From positions 1-6,978 of the forward strand of contig WLEG01000097.1 in NCBI GenBank assembly GCA_009704425.1: 6,978 nt of DNA, given 5' to 3'. The translations under genes were made by a program, and so were the position numbers. Source of the stretch: Actinomycetota bacterium (GTDB lineage Bacteria; Actinomycetota; Acidimicrobiia; Acidimicrobiales; Ilumatobacteraceae). The notes under the pieces are model-generated. The model did no database searches. It saw only the letters and a list, made by a program, of their open reading frames with translations, and was not told the DNA's origin. Of this stretch, positions 1 through 5,131 are shown one piece after another (positions within the stretch are counted from its first letter, which is position 1; each line of letters starts with the position of its first letter).

Positions 1-488
1 CCCTTGCGCCACGGACGTCCGAAGGTGTCCGAGATGATCACACCGACGCTGACGCCGAGTCGGGCCTTCACGATGTCGCGAATGCGACGGGCCGATCGGT
101 CGCTGTCGAGTGGCAGAAGCGCGGCCCAACCTCGTTCGACGTTCGACAGGTCGATGCCACTGTTCGCGCAGACGAATCCGTGCTTGGTCTCGGTGATGAT
201 CAGATCGCCACGTCGGCGCACCACGCGCACGGCCTCCTCCTCCACGAGCGCCTTGTGCGACAGCGGATCGTCGGCGTCGATGGCGACCATGCGGCCCTCG
301 GCCTTGGACACCACCTTTTGCGTGACGACCAGCACGTCGTCGTCCATCAGCGGGCCGTTGGGTTCATGGCGGCACGCGTCCGCGATGATCTCGCCGAGTT
401 GATCGTCGGGGCGGATCTCGCCGATGCCGACGACTCCCCATGCACTGAGGCGCATGGGGACGGAGGCTGATGCGTTCTCATCGGTCAT
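1..488 (-). CDS. cofE: Coenzyme F420-0:L-glutamate ligase (CofE/FbiB), N-terminal part, cut by window edge
   Basis: Adds L-glutamate to F420-0 (GTP- and metal-dependent in the family), making the polyglutamate tail of coenzyme F420 in the cytosol. The 162 residues visible match the N-terminal half of the family: VVTQKVVSKAEGR at about 54-66, TKHGFVCANSGIDLSNV at 101-117, and ISDTFGRPWR near 152-161 just before the edge. The ATG at 488 is chosen because a strong Shine-Dalgarno (GAAGGAG) lies 6 nt upstream. Met12 is an alternative but has no such site. The start overlaps the end of cofD by 11 nt, so translational coupling is likely. Mycobacterial FbiB carries an extra C-terminal nitroreductase-like FMN domain that reduces dehydro-F420-0. 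Whether this protein has it cannot be seen, so I use the generic symbol; it could equally be called fbiB. Family assignment is firm. Confidence 0.93.
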   Translation of the reverse strand, partial: MTDENASASVPMRLSAWGVVGIGEIRPDDQLGEIIADACRHEPNGPLMDDDVLVVTQKVVSKAEGRMVAIDADDPLSHKALVEEEAVRVVRRRGDLIITETKHGFVCANSGIDLSNVERGWAALLPLDSDRSARRIRDIVKARLGVSVGVIISDTFGRPWRK

Positions 489-1455
489 GTCGGGCTCCTT
501 CGCGGGCGGCGGTCAACGTGGTGGTGGCGAGAGACGCGGCGATCTCGGGGGTTCTCATGATTGTGTCGGCGACCACGCATCGGACTCCGATGGCTTCGAT
601 CGCGTCGCGGTGTTCGGCGTCCCGCTCGTCGATCACGAGAGTGCCACAGATCGGCGCGTAGAGGCGCGCCACGCCCAGAACCGAGGCTTCGAAACCGAGT
701 TCGGAGAGCATGCGGTCGGCCGGACCCTTCAAGGCCGAGCCGGCGACGATCGGCGAGATGGCCACCACCCGATCGCGGTGCGCGGACAGGGTGGCGTCGA
801 CACCGTGGAGGGCCCGGATCGGGCCGATCGACACCAGGGGATTCGACGGTGCGATGACGACGGCCTCCGACGCGCCGATCGCGTCGATGAAGGTGGGTCG
901 CGCGTTGTCGGCGCCGTCGAAACGGATTCCGGTCACCGGCACCGAATGTCGGCGTTTCACGAAGTACTCCTGGAAGCCCACCGTCGTGACGTCGCCGTCC
1001 TCGAGGATGTCGACCATGGTTCGAACGCGATCGTCGGTCATCGGCACGATGCGCAGGCCCAGTCCCCAGGCGCGGGCGATCTCGTCGGTGACCTCGCTGA
1101 GCGTCGCGCCCTCCGACAGACGGGCGGTTCGATAGAAGTGCGTGGCGAGATCACGATCGCCCAGGTTGAACCACTCGGGTGCGGCGGTCGACCCGGCGGG
1201 GCGCACACCGACGTATCGCGTCAGGTTGGCCATGGCGGTCCACGTTTCGTCGGCCAATCCCCAGCCACGCTCCGGGTCGATCGCTCCGGCGACCGTGTAG
1301 GTGACCGTGTCGATGTCGGGGGAGATGGACAGTCCGTGCAACACGGTGTCGTCGCCGGTGTTGACCACCGCGGTGATCTCCGCGGGATCGACCGCCAGAA
1401 CGAGCCCTCGCAGGAATCGAGCGGCACCGACGCCGCCGGCCAGGACTGTGATCAC
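478..1455 (-). CDS. cofD: 2-phospho-L-lactate (or phosphoenolpyruvate) transferase CofD/FbiA
   Basis: Joins the activated guanylyl side chain to Fo (7,8-didemethyl-8-hydroxy-5-deazariboflavin). In actinobacteria the donor is thought to derive from phosphoenolpyruvate, giving dehydro-F420-0, which FbiB then reduces. The protein has 325 residues, the usual length. Family signatures are clear: GGVGAAR at 7-13, NTGDD at 32-36, HGLSISPDIDT at 40-50, EWFNLGDRD at 94-102, FQEYFV at 161-166, APSNPLVSIGPI at 202-213 and SPIVAGSALKGPAD at 234-247. The start is GTG at 1455. An in-frame stop (the end of the upstream glycosyltransferase gene) lies 18 nt before it, and no other start fits. The Shine-Dalgarno is weak (GGCAAGA region). 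The gene sits between a GT4 gene and cofE in a tight operon. The actinobacterial name is fbiA. Identification is firm; the exact donor substrate is inferred. Confidence 0.95.
   Translation of the reverse strand: MITVLAGGVGAARFLRGLVLAVDPAEITAVVNTGDDTVLHGLSISPDIDTVTYTVAGAIDPERGWGLADETWTAMANLTRYVGVRPAGSTAAPEWFNLGDRDLATHFYRTARLSEGATLSEVTDEIARAWGLGLRIVPMTDDRVRTMVDILEDGDVTTVGFQEYFVKRRHSVPVTGIRFDGADNARPTFIDAIGASEAVVIAPSNPLVSIGPIRALHGVDATLSAHRDRVVAISPIVAGSALKGPADRMLSELGFEASVLGVARLYAPICGTLVIDERDAEHRDAIEAIGVRCVVADTIMRTPEIAASLATTTLTAAREGARHDR
495..501 (-). promoter_or_regulatory. Ribosome binding site of cofE inside the cofD 3' end
   Basis: Read on the minus strand, GAAGGAG lies 6 nt before the cofE ATG at 488. 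It sits inside the last codons of cofD and fixes the cofE start. It implies that cofE is translated from the cofD message. Confidence 0.75.
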
Positions 1456-1473
1456 GACGTCATTCTTGCCGGT

Positions 1474-2547
1474 TCACGCGCCGTCGGCGAGATTCCGGTA
1501 GAGCTGTTCCAGTTCGCCCGCGGTGCGGGACCAGTCGAAGGCGTCGCGTCGACGGCGACCGTTGTCGATCAATCGACGTCGCTCGTCGTCGTCGGTGAGG
1601 GCCGTGACGAGGGACTCGATCCACGGGGCCCGATCGTTCGTCGGACACAGGAACGCCGCGTCACCGGCCACTTCCGGGATGGAGCCGGCGTCGGACGCCA
1701 CGACCGGGGTGTCGGTCGACATGGCCTCCAGTACCGGGAATCCGAAACCCTCGTCGAGCGAGGGATACGCGACGACACGCGCCCGGTGATACAGACGACC
1801 CACGGTCGCATCGTCCACCCGTCCGAGAAGGTGCACACGTCCGCGAACCCCGGCGCTCGCGTTCTCCACCGCCGACCGCACGGCCACGGCATCGTCCCCG
1901 TCGCCGCCGGCGATCACCAGTCGGGCATCGGGAACCGTGCCGATCACGTCGTCCATCAGCGACACGAGAAAGGGCAGGTTCTTACGTCGTTCGAGCGTTC
2001 CGATGGACAGGATCACCGGTCCGTCGTCGGGAAGCCCGTCGATGGGTCCGGGGCGCGCGTCGACGAGCGCGGGCGCTCCGAGATGAACCACCGTGACAGA
2101 AGCGTCGGGGAAGTGCTCGCGCAATCGGTCGGCGGTGGCGTGCGACGAGGCGTGAACGTGGGCGCCGGTGTCGATGGCCCGCCGCAGCGCGTTCATCATC
2201 AGACCGATGTCGCGATGAACCGTGTCGGGATGTTCGAGGGCCCAGCAGTCGTACACCGTGACGAGTCGGGGATGCCGTGACGGAGGAACGACGTAGTTGG
2301 TCCCGTGCACCAACGCGACGTCGCCGAGGTGTCGATCCGGCCGGGGGTGGTCGACGCGTCCCCAGCACCGCAACGCCAGTGCGGCCGGATAGGGAAGGCG
2401 AACCGTGCCCGGACGAAGGTCGGCGCGGAAACTCAGGACGTAGGGAACGATGTCGACGGTGGCATGGGCGGCCATCGCCTCGACGGCACGTCCGACGCCG
2501 GTGATGGGCCCGTGCAGGGGTCCGGTATCGAAGGCCACGCGCATCAT
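1474..2547 (-). CDS. GT4-family glycosyltransferase (GT-B fold)
   Basis: A cytosolic retaining glycosyltransferase that moves a sugar from a nucleotide donor to an unknown acceptor. With the ATG at 2547 it has 357 residues. The N-terminal acceptor domain begins at once with MRVAFDTGPLHGPITGVGR and has HGTNYVVP at about 81-88. The C-terminal donor domain has SIGTLERRKNL at about 181-191, GRV near 242-244, and YPSLDEGFGFPVLEAM at 261-276, where E266 and E274 form the E-x7-E motif. GSIPEVAGDAA follows at 288-298. A GTG at 2571 in the same frame would add eight residues, but it precedes the natural beta-strand start and has no good ribosome site. A TAGCCT box ends 8 nt before the ATG at 2547, which suggests a leaderless message. 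It is the first gene of the operon with cofD and cofE. Donor and acceptor cannot be read from the sequence; a mannosyl or deoxyhexosyl donor is possible given the neighbouring Gmd-like gene. Confidence 0.88.
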   Translation of the reverse strand: MMRVAFDTGPLHGPITGVGRAVEAMAAHATVDIVPYVLSFRADLRPGTVRLPYPAALALRCWGRVDHPRPDRHLGDVALVHGTNYVVPPSRHPRLVTVYDCWALEHPDTVHRDIGLMMNALRRAIDTGAHVHASSHATADRLREHFPDASVTVVHLGAPALVDARPGPIDGLPDDGPVILSIGTLERRKNLPFLVSLMDDVIGTVPDARLVIAGGDGDDAVAVRSAVENASAGVRGRVHLLGRVDDATVGRLYHRARVVAYPSLDEGFGFPVLEAMSTDTPVVASDAGSIPEVAGDAAFLCPTNDRAPWIESLVTALTDDDERRRLIDNGRRRRDAFDWSRTAGELEQLYRNLADGA

Positions 2548-2555
2548 CAGGGGCG

Positions 2556-2561
2556 AGGCTA
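2556..2561 (-). promoter_or_regulatory. Candidate -10 box for the GT4-cofD-cofE operon
   Basis: TAGCCT on the minus strand fits the actinobacterial TAnnnT -10 pattern. It ends 8 nt before the ATG at 2547, so the transcript could start on or beside the start codon. No convincing -35 hexamer is visible. TACGGT at 2575-2570 is an alternative that would give a short leader. Confidence 0.4.
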
Positions 2562-2573
2562 GGTCTCGCACCG

Positions 2574-2579
2574 TATGAT
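2574..2579 (+). promoter_or_regulatory. Candidate -10 box for the Gmd-like gene
   Basis: TATGAT matches five of six bases of the TATAAT consensus. Transcription from it would start near 2586 and give a leader of about 37 nt carrying the ribosome site. No clear -35 hexamer is seen at 16-18 bp spacing. Confidence 0.45.
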
Positions 2580-2611
2580 GCGGGGGCTACTGGTCCGAAC
2601 GGACCGAGTTC

Positions 2612-2617
2612 GAGGAG
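2612..2617 (+). promoter_or_regulatory. Ribosome binding site of the Gmd-like gene
   Basis: GAGGAG lies 5 nt before the ATG at 2623. It supports that start over the upstream in-frame ATG codons at 2575 and 2578, which would add 16 unconserved residues and overlap the likely promoter. Confidence 0.75.
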
Positions 2618-2622
2618 ATCCC

Positions 2623-3621
2623 ATGCCCCGCGCGTTCATCACTGGAGTCACCGGCCAGGACGGCCAGCATCTGGCGGAATTCCTGCACGGCAAGGGGTAT
2701 CAGGTGTTCGGCATGGTCAAGGGCCAGAACAATCCCAAGGCCGACCTGTTGCGCGATCAGTTCCCGTACGTGGAGATCGTGCCCGGCGATCTGGCCGACC
2801 TCCCGTCGTTGGTGAAGGCCATGGAAGTGGCCCAGCCCGACGAGGTGTACAACCTGGCCGCCATCTCGTTCGTGGCCCTGTCGTGGAACCAGGCCGAACT
2901 GACGGCCAACCTCACCGGCACCGGTGTCCTCCGCATGCTCGAGGCCGTTCGCATGGTGGGTGGGGCCACGGACAACAAGATCCGCTTCTATCAGGCGTCG
3001 TCGTCGGAGATGTTCGGCAAGGTGCGCGAGACCCCCCAGACCGAGAAGACCCCGTTCCACCCCCGCTCGCCCTACGGATGCGCGAAAGTCTTCGGTCACG
3101 ACATCACCGTCAACTACCGCGAGAGTTACGGCCTGTGGGCGTGCTCGGGAATCCTCTTCAATCACGAGGGGCCGCGTCGAGGCGTCGAGTTCGTCACCCG
3201 CAAGGTGACCAACGCGGCCGCGCGCATCAAGCTCGGTCTGCAGGACGAACTGGTCATGGGCAACCTGGACGCCAAGCGCGATTGGGGCTACGCCGGCGAC
3301 TACGTGAAGGCGATGTGGCTCATGCTCCAACAGGAGGAGCCCGACGACTACGTCATCGCCACCGGTGAGACCCACACCATCGAGGAGTTGGTGGAGCGCG
3401 CGTTCGCCGAGGTGGGCATCGACGACTGGCAGAAGTACGTTCGGCAGGATCCCAAGTTCTTCCGACCGGCCGAGGTGGACCTGTTGATCGGTGACGCCAC
3501 CAAGGCCCGCACCAAGTTGGGTTGGAAGCCCGAGGTCGATTTCCCGTCGTTGGTGAAGATGATGGTGAAGAACGACCTGGCGATCGAAGCCGCGCGGGCC
3601 GGACTTCCGATCCCGTCCTGA
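2623..3621 (+). CDS. gmd: GDP-mannose 4,6-dehydratase-like SDR enzyme
   Basis: Expected reaction: GDP-D-mannose to GDP-4-keto-6-deoxy-D-mannose, the precursor of GDP-fucose, GDP-rhamnose, GDP-perosamine and related sugars, in the cytosol. The protein has 332 residues from the ATG with the good ribosome site. The extended SDR fold is clear: nucleotide loop GVTGQDG at 8-14, YNLAAISFV at 76-84, FYQASSSEMFG at 122-132, SPYGCAK at 149-155 (catalytic Y151 and K155, with S127 in the Thr/Ser position), ITVNYRESYG at 161-170, ILFNHEGPRRG at 177-187, FVTRKV at 190-195 and RDWGYAGDYV at 219-228. Two things differ from classical Gmd as I remember it. The RRAS-type segment after beta-2, which contacts NADP phosphate, is replaced by VKGQNNPK at about 32-39 with a shorter loop, and HESPRRG reads HEGPRRG. 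It is probably an actinobacterial subfamily. No reductase or aminotransferase partner is in the window, so the final sugar is unknown. A related GDP- or other NDP-hexose-modifying enzyme is less likely. Confidence 0.85.
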   Translation: MPRAFITGVTGQDGQHLAEFLHGKGYQVFGMVKGQNNPKADLLRDQFPYVEIVPGDLADLPSLVKAMEVAQPDEVYNLAAISFVALSWNQAELTANLTGTGVLRMLEAVRMVGGATDNKIRFYQASSSEMFGKVRETPQTEKTPFHPRSPYGCAKVFGHDITVNYRESYGLWACSGILFNHEGPRRGVEFVTRKVTNAAARIKLGLQDELVMGNLDAKRDWGYAGDYVKAMWLMLQQEEPDDYVIATGETHTIEELVERAFAEVGIDDWQKYVRQDPKFFRPAEVDLLIGDATKARTKLGWKPEVDFPSLVKMMVKNDLAIEAARAGLPIPS

Positions 3622-3642
3622 CGGCGGTTCGCCCCGGTCAGG
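3617..3642. terminator. Stem-loop between convergent genes, possible bidirectional terminator
   Basis: CCTGAC (3617-3622) pairs perfectly with GTCAGG (3637-3642). Inside, GGCG (3623-3626) can pair with CGCC (3630-3633) across a three-base GTT loop, leaving three unpaired bases on the right side. The outer arms contain the TGA stop codons of both converging genes. There is no U-tract on either side, so intrinsic termination is uncertain, but both transcripts would form the structure. Confidence 0.4.
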
Positions 3643-4978
3643 CCTCGAGGGGTCGGTCCGACAAAGCCTCCAGAACGGAGCCCTCGTCGATGGTGGCGCC
3701 GCGGGCCAGCAACTGGCGCAAGGACCACACGAAGATCGCCAATGCCGTCATCGAACTGGCGACCAGCCCGATTTCGACGCGCAGATACAGGTCGTCGGCC
3801 GAGATCCACGTGGCGATCAGGAAGGTGATCATCCCGGCGAGCCAGCCCAAAGCCACGCGCGCGTGTCCGTGCAGTGCGATCACCGCTTGGGCGGTCGCCA
3901 GAGCGACCATGTAGATCGCGCTGCCGACGGCCAACAAGGTGAGCGTGCGTCGATCGAGTCCGCCGTCGTAGAGAAGGTCGAGAATCTGTGGGCCCACGGC
4001 GAACGAGCCTGCGACACCGATGGCACCGACTCCGAGGACCACGATCATCAGGCGACGAAATCCGCCGCGGAACTCCGTGAGATCACCGGCCGCGGCCAGT
4101 CGTGCCAAGCGCGGCAACAGTGCGGCCTGCACCGCCTGAAAGAGAAACAGCGGGATTCGCGCCAACAGGACGCCGTTGCCGAAGCGGGTGACTTCGTCGC
4201 GCTGGGAACCGTTGGCGAGAACGTCGACCGCGATGGGTCCGGCGTTCACGAGACCGGCGCCCATGATCGACCCGATGAGCAACCATCCCAGGTTCGAGGT
4301 GACCTCGCTCCATTCCGCGGGCGGGCCGTCGTCGGTGCGCAGTTGCCCACGGGCTCCGACGATGAGCACGCCGGTCAAGGGGGCCAAGGCGACGAGCATC
4401 GCGTACGCACCCACGTCGTGCACGTCGAGTTGCCACAGGACGATGCATCCGACGATGCGCACGAATCCGTCGGCGCCCATCACCATTCCGTAGGCCGCGA
4501 ACCGACCCTCGCCCGAGCAGATCCCGCGCGACAGGTGGGCCGGGGCGTACGCGACGAAGGCCACGATGAGCGCCACGGTCACGAGGCCGTAGCCCTCGAA
4601 GAACTCGCGCGTGGCCAACGGCCCGAGGGTCGCGACCGCCGCGGACACGATCACCGTGATCGCGATGCCGAGGGGGACGATGCGGTGCACCACCGGGGTG
4701 CCGCCCAACGACAACGCCCGGCGGTGAGCCAGGGCGCGACCCATCTCCTGCTCGAGCGGCAAGAAGAAACCCGGCGCCAGAGCGAAGGTGGCGAACCACA
4801 ACGCGACGATGGGCTTGAAGTCGTCCTTGCCCAAGGCCTCCTGACCCACCTTGAAGAACGCGTAGCTGGAGATGCCGGCGACGAGCAGTCCGATGCCCAC
4901 CGCGATGGTTCCCTCCGGAAGGGGCACGCGGGACGCGACGTCGGTCGTCGCGGCGGGGGACTCGGGTTCACCACTCAA
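3638..4978 (-). CDS. Polysaccharide flippase-like multi-pass membrane protein (MOP/Wzx-like)
   Basis: Probably moves lipid-linked glycan across the cytoplasmic membrane. About 446 residues with roughly 12 hydrophobic segments, near 23-45, 54-76, 97-119, 128-148, 163-183, 190-208, 230-252, 268-288, 307-330, 346-368, 372-392 and 402-420. This count and length fit the MOP superfamily of O-antigen flippases. Supporting features are KPIVALWFATFALAPGFFLPLEQE in segment 2 and its flank, and GNGVLLARIPLFLFQAVQ near 268-283, which resembles the second-half repeat of these transporters. The reading frame stays open far upstream (to 6202), but that part is antisense to the GT2 gene and is not coding. 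No ATG lies near the first membrane segment, so I take TTG at 4978, 8 nt after a TAGGGT box, giving an N-terminus SGEPESPAATT. TTG at 4987 and GTG at 4927 are alternatives. Placement beside glycosyltransferases supports the call. Substrate unknown; a MurJ role is unlikely but not excluded. Confidence 0.75.
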   Translation of the reverse strand: MSGEPESPAATTDVASRVPLPEGTIAVGIGLLVAGISSYAFFKVGQEALGKDDFKPIVALWFATFALAPGFFLPLEQEMGRALAHRRALSLGGTPVVHRIVPLGIAITVIVSAAVATLGPLATREFFEGYGLVTVALIVAFVAYAPAHLSRGICSGEGRFAAYGMVMGADGFVRIVGCIVLWQLDVHDVGAYAMLVALAPLTGVLIVGARGQLRTDDGPPAEWSEVTSNLGWLLIGSIMGAGLVNAGPIAVDVLANGSQRDEVTRFGNGVLLARIPLFLFQAVQAALLPRLARLAAAGDLTEFRGGFRRLMIVVLGVGAIGVAGSFAVGPQILDLLYDGGLDRRTLTLLAVGSAIYMVALATAQAVIALHGHARVALGWLAGMITFLIATWISADDLYLRVEIGLVASSMTALAIFVWSLRQLLARGATIDEGSVLEALSDRPLEA

Positions 4979-4986
4979 GAATCCCA

Positions 4987-4992
4987 ACCCTA
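4987..4992 (-). promoter_or_regulatory. Candidate -10 box for the flippase gene
   Basis: TAGGGT on the minus strand fits TAnnnT and ends 8 nt before the proposed TTG start at 4978. This is the same spacing as at the GT4 gene and suggests a leaderless transcript. No -35 hexamer is apparent. Confidence 0.35.
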
Positions 4993-5081
4993 GCGATGGC
5001 GGTCGGGTCGCGGGGATGATGAATGCCCAGCACAGGGGACTGTCGACGGGTTTCGGCGCGGACCGACGGAGAGGCCCGTCA

Positions 5082-5099
5082 CGTCGGGTGAACCCGACG
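5082..5099. repeat. Perfect 18 bp palindrome in divergent intergenic region, operator candidate
   Basis: CGTCGGGT and ACCCGACG are exact inverted arms of 8 bp around a GA spacer. Pairing stops immediately outside the arms. The right arm covers the -35 zone of the TAGCCT box at 5116 (16 bp between arm and box). It is the size and symmetry of a dimeric regulator site, for example of the TetR, GntR or MarR type, but the regulator is unknown and no regulator gene is in the window. Confidence 0.4.
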
Positions 5100-5115
5100 A
5101 CTCGGGGTCGACGGG

Positions 5116-5121
5116 TAGCCT
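5116..5121 (+). promoter_or_regulatory. Candidate -10 box for the GT2 gene
   Basis: TAGCCT is the same hexamer as at the GT4 gene. It ends 10 nt before the first in-frame TTG (5132). Transcription would start around 5127-5130, giving an almost leaderless message for TTG 5132 or a short leader with GGAG for TTG 5144. Confidence 0.4.
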
Positions 5122-5131
5122 TCGACCCACC

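Noticed and set aside
424..2280. 618-codon open frame on the plus strand
   Set aside because: It lies antisense to cofD and the GT4 gene, whose families are clear. Its product is rich in Gly, Arg, Asp and His with no recognisable domain, as expected of a shadow frame in GC-rich DNA.
2569..2571. GTG as an earlier start of the GT4 gene
   Set aside because: It adds eight unconserved residues before the first beta-strand and overlaps the likely promoter region; ATG at 2547 fits better.
2587..3375. 262-codon minus-strand frame opposite gmd
   Set aside because: Antisense to a well-supported gene, with His/Val/Leu-rich low-information sequence; a shadow frame.
2801..3558. 17 nt direct repeat (tcccgtcgttggtgaag at 2801-2817 and 3542-3558) inside gmd
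   Set aside because: Both copies encode PSLVK in the same frame at places where the family often has similar residues. Codon bias explains the identity; no mobile or regulatory meaning is evident.
3863..4993. 376-codon plus-strand frame opposite the flippase gene
   Set aside because: Very rich in Arg, Asp, Gly, Glu and His, with no domain; it mirrors the hydrophobic codons of the opposite strand.
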